From JAWXUC01 sp044432975 (GTDB taxonomy: Bacteria; Pseudomonadota; Alphaproteobacteria; RF32; CAG-239), in the NCBI GenBank assembly GCA_044432975.1, contig JAWXUC010000002.1:1-64000 (forward strand): a stretch of DNA of 64,000 nt, read 5' to 3'. Under the pieces are notes generated by a model. The model was given only the letters and a program-made list of their open reading frames with translations. It was not told the DNA's origin and ran no database searches. Numbering within the stretch: position 1 is the first letter of the stretch; each line of letters opens with the position of its first letter. Both the position numbers and the translations under genes were made by a program. Of this stretch, positions 34,831 to 43,094 are shown piece after piece.

Positions 34831-35529
34831 TCAATCTTCTTGCCAAGAGGTTGGACGAGTTGCGATAATGTTATCACTATCATCTTTTATAACATCATCA
34901 AATTGAGATAACCTCAAGGCTTTCATATCAATTTTTCTAATTACTTTACTTGTAAACTCTTGTATAAAGTCATAACAAATATTTGAATGAGGACATAAAA
35001 TTAAAATCTTTTTATTAAGTTGAGTTACAATTTTAATTGGCTCTAGTAAATCTGAATCATTTGTGACAATCACAGCCATATCAAAATTATTTTGGCAAGC
35101 ATCAAAGACTAAATGTGATGCTAAATTAACATCAGAACCTTTTTCTTCTGTTTTGATAACATTTGCAAATGTAATAGGATTTGTAACGGGGTGCAAAGGC
35201 ATTGAAACTTTGTGTTTATAAAACTTGCCTTTGTGAATTGATAAATTTTCAATAGAGCTTAAAGCTTTGAAATATTCTTGCTGTCTTATTGGGCTTTTAT
35301 CGCCTTCAAACAAAGCTTGAACTTCTGCTGTATAAAAATTAATTGCTTCAAGAGAAAAGTCGCCTTTTAGATAATAAGAAATTAAGGCTTCAACATTTAG
35401 CCACCTTACAGCTTTTTTTGATTGTTTAATTTTTTGCTTTACATCTTCAGGTATTGATGATTTAATTTTACCAGATTTTAATGCTCCATAAAATAAATTA
35501 TATCCATCAATATATGCTCTTATTCTCAT
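34831..35529 (-). CDS. NYN-domain (LabA/DUF88-type) nuclease-like protein
   Basis: A 232-residue protein with a PIN-like NYN fold. The start MRIRAYIDGYNLFYGA has the first catalytic Asp, KGSDVNLASHLVFDA the middle acidic residue, and VTNDSDLLEPI the third. The last 30 residues are acidic and probably disordered. NYN proteins are metal-dependent RNases or regulators, and some are defence or stress factors. It lies alone on the minus strand in the hairpin-bracketed cassette next to tRNA-Gln. Confidence 0.82.
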   Translation of the reverse strand: MRIRAYIDGYNLFYGALKSGKIKSSIPEDVKQKIKQSKKAVRWLNVEALISYYLKGDFSLEAINFYTAEVQALFEGDKSPIRQQEYFKALSSIENLSIHKGKFYKHKVSMPLHPVTNPITFANVIKTEEKGSDVNLASHLVFDACQNNFDMAVIVTNDSDLLEPIKIVTQLNKKILILCPHSNICYDFIQEFTSKVIRKIDMKALRLSQFDDVIKDDSDNIIATRPTSWQED

Positions 35530-35736
35530 TTTTAGACCTTAAAAAATATGGGGGCATATAGCCCCCTGTTAATTCCTTGAAACTAACCGATTACAATACT
35601 TAATATAATATAAATTTATAAAATTGTCAATATATATTAAAGTCGTTGTTAAAAATTTAGTCCGAAGATTGCAAGGCGGAGCCAGCCAAACAGTTAAAAA
35701 TGATGATTTTTCCTTATTTTCCTAGGCGTTGAGCTG

Positions 35737-35786
35737 GTTCGAAAATGACTTTTGAAAAATCATCATTTTTTTTATATTTACGAACC
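35737..35786. repeat. 50-bp hairpin element, copy 2
   Basis: It starts GTTCGAAAAT and ends CGAACC like copy 1. The inner stem is TGACTTTT/AAAAATCA, with one mismatch. Confidence 0.65.
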
Positions 35787-35955
35787 GAGTTGCCGCTCGA
35801 TGTAATTGAGCGAGCCAGCAGTAGGTCGGCGACAAGAAGATTTCCCGAAGGGATCTTCCGCCAGCCAATTTCAAAAAATATATTTTTTTTCATCAAGTTA
35901 CGCACATTTTGCATTTTTATAGCTCTATTTTTAATATGATTATAAAAAATTTTGT

Positions 35956-35981
35956 AAAATAAAAGTGCCCTTAGGGCACTT
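35956..35981 (-). terminator. Probable terminator downstream of the recombinase gene
   Basis: Perfect hairpin AAGTGCCC/GGGCACTT. On the minus strand it is followed by TTATTTTA, so it may end the recombinase transcript after a long 3' UTR. Confidence 0.55.
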
Positions 35982-36042
35982 ATGTTAGTTTAATATGCCA
36001 TATTTTCTTGCTCCTATTAAAATTTTTTAACAATTGAAATTA

Positions 36043-36098
36043 TGACACATATTTCAAATTTTAATAGATGACACAAAGTGACACAAACTGACACCCCT
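36043..36098. repeat. TGACAC direct repeats
   Basis: TGACACAAAG, TGACACAAAC and TGACACCCCT stand in tandem at 36069-36098 with 10-bp period. Further single copies begin at 36043 and 36188. The helical-turn spacing suggests cooperative protein binding. Confidence 0.6.
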
Positions 36099-36266
36099 AT
36101 ATAAAAAACAACTTCGCCCCAAGGGCAAAATTACATTAAGGGAAGATCAAATTTGTGTTGGGATTTAGCAAAATACTAGTCTTTTGATGACACATTAATA
36201 AGTGGAAGTTAAAACCTGTACGCAGCCAGTTAAGAAAATGAACTAACGAATAACCTTCTTACTCCA

Positions 36267-36303
36267 GAAAGATATTGACCTAAAAAATCAATATCTTTTT
36301 TTT
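36267..36303 (+). terminator. Plus-strand terminator without a known upstream gene
   Basis: Hairpin AAAGATATTGA/TCAATATCTTT followed by a T run on the plus strand only. No plus-strand ORF precedes it, so it may end a small RNA. Confidence 0.65.
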
Positions 36304-36304
36304 A

Positions 36305-36907
36305 TTAATACCAATCAACACGAGCTAAATATCTTCTTAATGTTATTGTTTGAACGTCAAGGATTTTGGCGATTTTGCGTTGAGATAGTCCTTTATCTAA
36401 TAAATTCTTTATTTTTCTTGAGTTCTTAGCAAGTTTTAATTTTTTTGATTGTGCAGATAAGGGACGGCCTAGTTTTTTGCCGTTTGCTCTAACGCTATCT
36501 AATGAGGCCTTTGTGCGTTGAGAGATTAGGTTTCTTTCTATTTCTGCTGACAAACCAAATGCAAATGCCATCACCTTGGATTGTATATCATTGCCTAAAG
36601 AATAATTTTCTTTGATTGTGATAATTTTGCAACCTTTAGACAAGCAATTTTCTAGTATTTTCATAACTTCTAGCAAAGAACGACCTAGCCTTGATATTTC
36701 TGTTGAGATTAACATATCGCCTTCTTGCAATTCTTCTAACAAAGTGCCTAGTTTTCTTTTATTTAATGATTTTCTTGAAGATATAGTTTCTTCAACCCAG
36801 CGATTTATTGTAATATTATTGGCTTTTGCATATTTTTTAATCTCAAATTTTTGATGTTCTGTTGTTTGTTTATTGGAACTAACTCTAATATATCCCACAA
36901 TTTGCAT
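36305..36907 (-). CDS. Serine recombinase / DNA invertase
   Basis: A 200-residue resolvase/invertase of the small serine recombinase class. It starts MQIVGYIRVSSNKQ with the catalytic Ser (S10 or S11), then ISRLGRS, the FAFGLSAEIERNL helix E region, GKKLGRP at the hinge, and a C-terminal Hin-type helix-turn-helix (LSQRKIAKILDVQTITLRRYL). Pin/Hin-type enzymes invert promoters or gene ends to switch surface proteins. It is divergent from the large autotransporter gene that starts 288 bp away, an arrangement that suggests phase variation (inference). Confidence 0.92.
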   Translation of the reverse strand: MQIVGYIRVSSNKQTTEHQKFEIKKYAKANNITINRWVEETISSRKSLNKRKLGTLLEELQEGDMLISTEISRLGRSLLEVMKILENCLSKGCKIITIKENYSLGNDIQSKVMAFAFGLSAEIERNLISQRTKASLDSVRANGKKLGRPLSAQSKKLKLAKNSRKIKNLLDKGLSQRKIAKILDVQTITLRRYLARVDWY

Positions 36908-37194
36908 ATAATTTTATCCTTTATAGTTGTTGATTTTGCTTTATTTTAACCTCAAAAAGTGAGGCAATTTAATAGAACAATTATGTCAACCCATTTTTTA
37001 GTTGTTATAATTTATTTTTCTGGGAAGAACAAACCATTAGCAAATCAAAGGCTTTTAAGCATTTCAAGGTTTTTATTTAACTCTTCTTTTAATACAAATT
37101 TATAGATGATACACAATTGTTGGTTTGTGTATCATATCGCCATAAGCCTTTTAGACTTATATTAACGTTAATAATAATATAAAGGAAACAACTT
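36908..37194. promoter_or_regulatory. Divergent control region of recombinase and autotransporter
   Basis: The region holds a perfect 11-bp inverted repeat ATGATACACAA (37106-37116) and TTGTGTATCAT (37125-37135) with an 8-base loop, and a TTAACGTTAA palindrome (37162-37171) next to the probable autotransporter promoter. Another small stem, CCTCA/TGAGG, lies near 36952-36966. I found no long inverted-repeat pair that clearly bounds an invertible segment. Confidence 0.5.
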
Positions 37195-39789
37195 ATGAAA
37201 CTTTCAAAAACAGGAATTGTTGCTTTATCAAAGCAATATCGCTCTGTACTAAAAAAATGTTTTTTAATCAACGCAGGTATTTTTATGTTTGCGGCACCAG
37301 CTATGGCTGCAGATACACAATTTATAGATACAAATGAAACTATAGAGCAATTAACTGGCACTTATGAAAAATACACAACTCCACAAGCATTTTATGGACA
37401 AGGCGGTGCTATTAGCAACTCAGGAACAATTAATAATGTAGAAGCAACTTTTTCAAACAATAGTGCAGTTTCTTCTACTAATATAGGCATGGGTGGTGCT
37501 ATTTTTAATAATAACAAAATTGAAGAAATAAATTTAAGTACTTTTTCTAATAATGATTCAATTCTTGCTGGTGGTGCAATAACAAATACAGCAAACGGCA
37601 ACATTGATAAAATTTCAAATTCAAAATTTAATAAGAATAAATCAATAACTGGTGGTGCAATTTATAATGCAGGAACAATCTCATTAATAGAAAAAGTAAC
37701 ATTATCTAGCAATGCTGCAATAAATGAAGGTGGTGCAATTTACTCAACAAATGGTCTTGATGTTGCTGACTCAAATTTTTCAACAAACTCTGCAAATTAT
37801 GGTGGGTCGATTTCTGTTTATGGTGATAGTGCAAATATCTCTGGTTCAACTTTTAACGGAAACTTTACAAACACAACAAGTAATGAAGAATACTCTGAAG
37901 GAGGCGCGATTTATTCTGAAGCAGATGAATTAACTATTACTGACTCAACTTTTGAGAATAATAAAGCACTAACTAATGATGGTTGGGGTGGTGCAATAAG
38001 CTCTTATAACAATACTGCAATCTCAAATTCAACATTTATAAACAACTCTGCAAATAATGCTGGAGCATTATCTTTGGCTGATAATGCTAGCATAAAAGGT
38101 TCAAAATTTACTGGCAACTCTGCAACCAATCAAGGAGGAGCAATTTTTTCATATGGCGCAACATTATCAATAAGCGACACTTTATTTGAATCAAATACAA
38201 GTAAAAAAATTGGTGGAGCTATTATGAATGATGGTAATTTAACATTAACAGATGTTACTTTTGATGGCAACTCTGCAAAATATGGTGGCGCTATTTATAA
38301 TGAAGATGAAAGTTCTTTAACATTAAAAGGGACAACAACACTTGCAACTGCTACAGACACGATATACAATGCTTCTGATGCAAAAATTAATGTTTCTTCT
38401 GGTGCAAATCTTATAAATAACTCGATCATATCAAATAATGGAACATTTACATTTGAAAATGGTTCTTCTTATGAATTTGCTTATGATTCTGGTTATGTTG
38501 ATGGTACAATGACATTGAATGGAAATGTTAATCTAAGCACAATTATTGCAAACGGAACAGCTGATGGATCTTATAAATTTGCAGAAGATATTAATGGTGA
38601 TGGGACTTGGACTTTAGCAAAAAATAATCTTTATAACTTAAGCTTAAACAACACTTCAAATGAAGTTTCTATAAAACTTAAATCATCTGATGATATTGCT
38701 ACTTCTACTGGTGCAACAAACAATGCTGCAAGTGCTGTTTCTGCTGTTATTTCTGGTAGCGCAACAACTTCTAATGATGCTTTTAATGCTGTAGCAACAT
38801 CAATCAATAATGGTTTACAATCTTCTGACGCAAGCGTTAGAGCTGCAGCTTTGAAAACAGTTGAACAAATGTCTTCAGACACAACATCTTCAGCTCAAAG
38901 TTCAACAGTAGCTAGTGCTAGTGCAACATTTGGTACAGTAGGAACACGTCTTTCTGGTGGTTCTGTAGCTTCTTCAACTTCTGGTATGAATTCTGGTGAT
39001 TCTTATTTAGAAGGTGGTGCTGTTTGGGCTCAAACAATGATTAATACTGCATCATTAAGTGGTTCTAACGGTTTTGACTCAGATTCAAACGGTGTTGCAT
39101 TTGGTGCTGAAAAACAAATTAATGATAATGTTAAAGCTGGTATTGGTTATGCTTATAGCAATACAGATATTGACACATCTTCTCGTACTACAGACGCTGA
39201 TACAAATACATTCTTTGTTTATGGTGAATACAAACCATCAAACTGGTATGTAAACGGTATTGCAAGTTATAGCTTTGCTTCTTATGATGAAAGCTCAAAC
39301 ACAAAAACATCTTCTTATGATGTAGATTCTTTTGGTTTGCAAGCTATGACTGGTTATGATATGACTGTTAAAAATGTAGATGTTACTCCAGAAGCAGGAT
39401 TACGTTATGTTAAAGTTTCTCAAGATTCATATACAGATACTTTAGATTCTAAAATCTCTGGTGATGATTCTGATATCTTAACTGCTGTTGTTGGTGCAAA
39501 AGCAGGTAAAACATTTGCTCTTGAAAATGGTTCAACATTACGTCCAGAAGTTAAAGCTGCTTTAACTTATGACTTGTTTAATGATGATGCAAATTCTATT
39601 GTAACATTAGTAAACGGTTCTAGTTATACTACAAACGGTGAAGCTTTAGATAAATTCGGAATGGAATTTGGTGTTGGCTTTACAGCTGATGTTAATGAAC
39701 AAGTTGAATTATCTTTAGGTTATGAAGGAAAATTCCGTTCAGACTACGAAGATCACACAGGAACATTAAATGTTAAATATAAATTTTAA
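37195..39789 (+). CDS. Pmp-like autotransporter adhesin
   Basis: An 864-residue type V secretion protein. A long signal peptide with basic start ends at APAMAA (about 39). The passenger (about 60-390) is about twelve repeats with GGAI followed by a strand and FxxN(S/N), the motif pair of chlamydial polymorphic membrane proteins, predicting a beta-helix. A Ser/Ala/Thr-rich linker (500-600) leads to a C-terminal beta-barrel (about 606-864) ending KYKF, the terminal Phe needed for barrel insertion. It is probably a surface adhesin. It starts behind AAAGGA and is divergent from the serine recombinase. A strong terminator follows. Confidence 0.88.
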   Translation: MKLSKTGIVALSKQYRSVLKKCFLINAGIFMFAAPAMAADTQFIDTNETIEQLTGTYEKYTTPQAFYGQGGAISNSGTINNVEATFSNNSAVSSTNIGMGGAIFNNNKIEEINLSTFSNNDSILAGGAITNTANGNIDKISNSKFNKNKSITGGAIYNAGTISLIEKVTLSSNAAINEGGAIYSTNGLDVADSNFSTNSANYGGSISVYGDSANISGSTFNGNFTNTTSNEEYSEGGAIYSEADELTITDSTFENNKALTNDGWGGAISSYNNTAISNSTFINNSANNAGALSLADNASIKGSKFTGNSATNQGGAIFSYGATLSISDTLFESNTSKKIGGAIMNDGNLTLTDVTFDGNSAKYGGAIYNEDESSLTLKGTTTLATATDTIYNASDAKINVSSGANLINNSIISNNGTFTFENGSSYEFAYDSGYVDGTMTLNGNVNLSTIIANGTADGSYKFAEDINGDGTWTLAKNNLYNLSLNNTSNEVSIKLKSSDDIATSTGATNNAASAVSAVISGSATTSNDAFNAVATSINNGLQSSDASVRAAALKTVEQMSSDTTSSAQSSTVASASATFGTVGTRLSGGSVASSTSGMNSGDSYLEGGAVWAQTMINTASLSGSNGFDSDSNGVAFGAEKQINDNVKAGIGYAYSNTDIDTSSRTTDADTNTFFVYGEYKPSNWYVNGIASYSFASYDESSNTKTSSYDVDSFGLQAMTGYDMTVKNVDVTPEAGLRYVKVSQDSYTDTLDSKISGDDSDILTAVVGAKAGKTFALENGSTLRPEVKAALTYDLFNDDANSIVTLVNGSSYTTNGEALDKFGMEFGVGFTADVNEQVELSLGYEGKFRSDYEDHTGTLNVKYKF

Positions 39790-39802
39790 TATTTAATAAA
39801 AA

Positions 39803-39848
39803 CAAAAAAAACAACCGCTAAAATTAATTATTTAGCGGTTGTTTTTTT
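39803..39848 (+). terminator. Terminator after the autotransporter gene
   Basis: Hairpin AACAACCGCTAAA/TTTAGCGGTTGTT followed by TTTTTT. Confidence 0.88.
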
Positions 39849-39858
39849 GCACAAAAAA

Positions 39859-39886
39859 TGTAGGGGAGAACTGCGTTCTCCCGACA
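39859..39886. repeat. TGTAGGG-type palindrome (copy F)
   Basis: TGTAGGGGAGAA-ctgcg-TTCTCCC: the same head, another stem sequence. No gene is seen between here and 40042. Confidence 0.65.
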
Positions 39887-40042
39887 ACAAATATCCTTTT
39901 TTCATTGCCTTGCAGCCAATGATGGCAATAAATAATCAGTGCAAACACGAACCTCGCGTTACATTACTTAAAATTTAATGGTTTACATTTTTATATTATA
40001 GATTTAAGCTAATTTAACTAAAACATTAAAAGGACTACTAAA

Positions 40043-40489
40043 ATGAAAAAAGAAGCTTCTCTATCTATTGTTTATGACCAAGAAAATAAAAAATATTTAA
40101 TGATAAAACACCATAGAGGTATAAATAACGGATACTTAAACTTCCCTGGTGGCAAAAAAGAAGCAGATGAAACAATGCTTCAATGTGTTATTAGAGAAAC
40201 GTTAGAAGAAACAGGAATTTTAATAAATAACCCCAAAGAAGTTGGCTATATTGAGTTTCCAACAATGAACTTTTATGTGTATGTATATATGTCTACAGAA
40301 TTTTCAGGTGAGTTAATTGTTAATCAAGAAGAAGTAGAAACTTTTTGGCAAGATGAAAACAATATCCCTTATGATAAAATGAGAGAAGCAGACAAAGATT
40401 TTATACCATTAATCTTATCTGGAAAATATGTAAAAAAAGCTTATTTCTACAACAAAGACTTTAATATAGAAAAAATTGTAAACCTATAA
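40043..40489 (+). CDS. Nudix hydrolase
   Basis: A 148-residue Nudix protein. The box runs GGKKEADETMLQCVIRETLEETGI at about residues 35-57 (checked as GX5EX7REXLEEXG), with all metal-binding glutamates present. Family members hydrolyse nucleoside diphosphates linked to another moiety, such as 8-oxo-dGTP. The C-terminus DFIPLILSG resembles MutT-like 8-oxo-dGTPases of Gram-positives, but the substrate is open. It starts behind AAAAGGAC and is a monocistronic unit. Confidence 0.88.
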   Translation: MKKEASLSIVYDQENKKYLMIKHHRGINNGYLNFPGGKKEADETMLQCVIRETLEETGILINNPKEVGYIEFPTMNFYVYVYMSTEFSGELIVNQEEVETFWQDENNIPYDKMREADKDFIPLILSGKYVKKAYFYNKDFNIEKIVNL

Positions 40490-40593
40490 GATTAAATATA
40501 AATTTTAACGGTGCATATCTTAAAACAATATTGACTCTACATAAATTAGTATTATCAAACACAATATTAAAATAATTTATATAGAGAACGGCA

Positions 40594-42294
40594 ATGTTAA
40601 AATTTTTAGAACAATACAAAAAAAACTTCACACCAAAAATAATAGAAATATTATCAAAAGGATATTCTTTAAGCTTATTTAAACAAGATTGCTTGTCTGG
40701 AATAACAGTTGCTGTCGTATCTATTCCATTAGCCATGGCTTTAGCAATAGCTTCTGGTGTTTCTCCTGCGCAAGGTTTATATACTGCAATTATTGCGGGT
40801 TTATTTATTTCTTTATTTGGCGGAAGCAGATATCAAATAGGCGGACCAACAGGAGCTTTTGTTGTTGTTATCTTTGATATCATAGCAACTTATGGTTATT
40901 CTGGATTATTAATCGCAATGATAATTGCAGGCGTTATTTTAATTTTAGCAGGTTTCTTAAAACTAGGCACCTATATAAAATATATTCCATATCCTGTTGT
41001 AACCGCTTTTACAGCAGGTATTGGCTTGTTATTAATATCAACCCAAGTAAAAGACTTATTAGGACTAAACATTACAGAAGTACCAAGTGATTTTGTAGAA
41101 AAATGGATGATATATTTTTCAAATTTAAACAATCTAAATATATCTGCGGTTATTGTCAGTATTGTTTCTGTTTCTAGCATATTTTATATAAAAGCAAAAC
41201 ACCAAAAACTTCCTGCTTTTTTATTAAGTGTAATTATCTCAACAATAATTGTTGCCTTTATAGGGTTAGATGTAGACACAATAGGTAACAAATTTGGTGA
41301 AATACCTCACTTTTTACCAGCGCCAAAATTTCCAGAAATAGAGATGTCATTAGCGTTAAAAGTTTTACCAAGTGCATTAACAATTGCTTTTTTAACAGGA
41401 GTTGAATCTTTATTAAGTGCAACAGTTGTTGATGGCATGAGTGGTGATAACCATAACTCTAACGCAGAATTAATAGGCGAAGGGGCTGCAAACTTAATCT
41501 GTGCTTGTTTTATGGGAATTCCTGCAACAGGTGCTATTGCAAGAACTGCAACCAATTTCAGAGCCAATGCATATTCTCCTGTATCTGGTGTAATGCAATC
41601 TGCCTTTTTAATATTATTTATGCTTTTATTAGCTCCAGCAGCTAAATACATTCCTTTATCTTGCTTAGCCGTAATTTTAATATTAATCGGCTGGAATATG
41701 CTCGGAATAAAAAAAATATTAAATTTAATCAGAGGTCCAAAAGGCGACAGATATACATTAATAGTTACTTTATTTTTAACTGTGCTTGTTGACTTAAATG
41801 CAGCAATCTCTGTAGGTTTTATTATGGCAAGTGTAATCTTTATGCATAGAATGAGTAAAGAAATAGAAATTGAAACAGATGAAGAAGTATTAGATGAAAA
41901 TTATAATGGAAGTGATTTAACAGAAGTTTTAAGAGATCAAGGCGTTGTTTCTTTGCGATTTTCAGGACCATTATTTTTTGGCGACGCATCAGAAATCTCT
42001 CAGTTTTTAAAAAAAATCAACAAAGCTCCTAAAGTTTTAATTATTAGAATGGGATATGTTCCAATGGTAGATGCCAGCGGTGCTAATATTATTGTTGAGT
42101 TTGTAAAGAAAATTCAAAAAGATAACGGCAAAATAATTCTTTCAAATGTAAAAAAACAACCTAAAAGGGTTTTGCATGAAGCCTTCAAAAAAGAAGGAAT
42201 AGATTATCACACAATTTCTGCAGCATCTACTTTTGAAAATGCATTGAAAATGACAAAAAAATACTTAAAACAACAAAAAGATAATCAAATCTAA
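40594..42294 (+). CDS. SulP-family anion transporter with STAS domain
   Basis: A 566-residue inner-membrane transporter of the SLC26/SulP family. About 12-14 helices (60-430) include the signature VSIPLAMALAIASGVSPAQGLYT-type region (split here: VSIPLAMALA, SPAQGLY) and GPTGAFVV. The C-terminal STAS domain (about 440-555) has VLIIRMGYVPMVDASG. Substrates in this family include sulfate, bicarbonate and dicarboxylates, and cannot be chosen from sequence alone. A possible promoter begins at TTGACT (40531). Confidence 0.9.
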   Translation: MLKFLEQYKKNFTPKIIEILSKGYSLSLFKQDCLSGITVAVVSIPLAMALAIASGVSPAQGLYTAIIAGLFISLFGGSRYQIGGPTGAFVVVIFDIIATYGYSGLLIAMIIAGVILILAGFLKLGTYIKYIPYPVVTAFTAGIGLLLISTQVKDLLGLNITEVPSDFVEKWMIYFSNLNNLNISAVIVSIVSVSSIFYIKAKHQKLPAFLLSVIISTIIVAFIGLDVDTIGNKFGEIPHFLPAPKFPEIEMSLALKVLPSALTIAFLTGVESLLSATVVDGMSGDNHNSNAELIGEGAANLICACFMGIPATGAIARTATNFRANAYSPVSGVMQSAFLILFMLLLAPAAKYIPLSCLAVILILIGWNMLGIKKILNLIRGPKGDRYTLIVTLFLTVLVDLNAAISVGFIMASVIFMHRMSKEIEIETDEEVLDENYNGSDLTEVLRDQGVVSLRFSGPLFFGDASEISQFLKKINKAPKVLIIRMGYVPMVDASGANIIVEFVKKIQKDNGKIILSNVKKQPKRVLHEAFKKEGIDYHTISAASTFENALKMTKKYLKQQKDNQI

Positions 42295-42379
42295 TAAAAG
42301 TCTATTTTTGTCAAAAAACATTTACTTTATTTTAAATTTATGATATTATAAAACGTATTATAACTATAAAGAAAAGCAA

Positions 42380-43093
42380 ATGAAGAAAAATTTTTATATC
42401 ATAAGACATGCGGAAGGTCTTCATCAAACAGATAGCACTTCATGGGATAAATATGGAGATAAAGAAATCCCATTAACTCATAAAGGAATAAAACAGTCTC
42501 AAGAAACTGGTGCCTTTTTAAAACAAGAGCTAGACCCTAAAAAAACTGTAATAATATCAAGTGATTTTGAACGCGCAGAACAAACAGCAGAGGAAATCGC
42601 TAATGTAAGTGGTATCTCAAATTCACAAAAATCTACACTTTTAAGAGAACAAAATTTTGGATTATTTACAGGAGTTTCCACTCTTCAATGTTATGTAAAA
42701 TATCCACTAGAAGCTAAAAGATTTGATGTAGACTCAAGAAAATATGGAAGATATCACGTTAAATCTCCTCAAGGAGAGAGTAGGGCTGACGTTGTCGAAA
42801 GAGTCGAAGATTTCTTTGAAAAAATTAATGATAATGTAATAGAAAATGATAATGTTGAAAATGTTGTTATCGTTTCTCATGGCGTTGTTAGTAAAGCAAT
42901 TGCAAAAATATTATTAAAAGAAGATGAAAACTGGTTTAATCAGCAAGGTGATATTGAAAATGCTTCTGTCAGATCTTTTTCTTACCAAGATGGAAAATAT
43001 GTTGATAATGGATACATTTTTACACCAGTACAAAAAAGTGCAAATACAAAAATAATTAGTAAAATTCAAGATTATTCTTTAAGGAGAGCCTAA
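42380..43093 (+). CDS. Histidine phosphatase (phosphoglycerate-mutase-like)
   Basis: A 237-residue branch-1 histidine phosphatase. The phosphohistidine motif is RHAEG (R9, H10), followed by ISSDFERAEQTAE, the acid Glu in LREQNFG (about 95), and the second His in VIVSHGVVS (about 168). Such enzymes remove phosphate from sugars, nucleotides or proteins. Its stop is one base before the ATG of the zeta-kinase-like protein, so the two form a phosphatase/kinase operon. Confidence 0.87.
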   Translation: MKKNFYIIRHAEGLHQTDSTSWDKYGDKEIPLTHKGIKQSQETGAFLKQELDPKKTVIISSDFERAEQTAEEIANVSGISNSQKSTLLREQNFGLFTGVSTLQCYVKYPLEAKRFDVDSRKYGRYHVKSPQGESRADVVERVEDFFEKINDNVIENDNVENVVIVSHGVVSKAIAKILLKEDENWFNQQGDIENASVRSFSYQDGKYVDNGYIFTPVQKSANTKIISKIQDYSLRRA

Positions 43094-43094
43094 A

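Larger units (their letters stand above)
35530..36304. other. Long gene-free region with structured repeats
   Basis: About 775 bp without a credible gene. It contains the second 50-bp hairpin element, a GAAGATTTCCC/GGGATCTTC stem (about 35838-35860), a GCTC/GAGC stem just before it, a minus-strand terminator, three 10-bp tandem TGACAC repeats, and a plus-strand terminator. ORFs here are short and repeat-driven. Confidence 0.5.

Noticed and set aside
35714..35939. Short ORFs on both strands at the second 50-bp hairpin element
   Set aside because: They arise from the inverted-repeat structure, have no ribosome sites and mirror each other.
37106..37135. 11-bp inverted repeat as an invertible-segment pair
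   Set aside because: The arms are only 8 bases apart, far too close for an invertible segment; an operator or hairpin is more likely.
37392..39253. ORFs in other frames within the autotransporter gene
   Set aside because: Shadows of a repetitive gene with strong codon bias; the plus-strand main frame has signal peptide and barrel.
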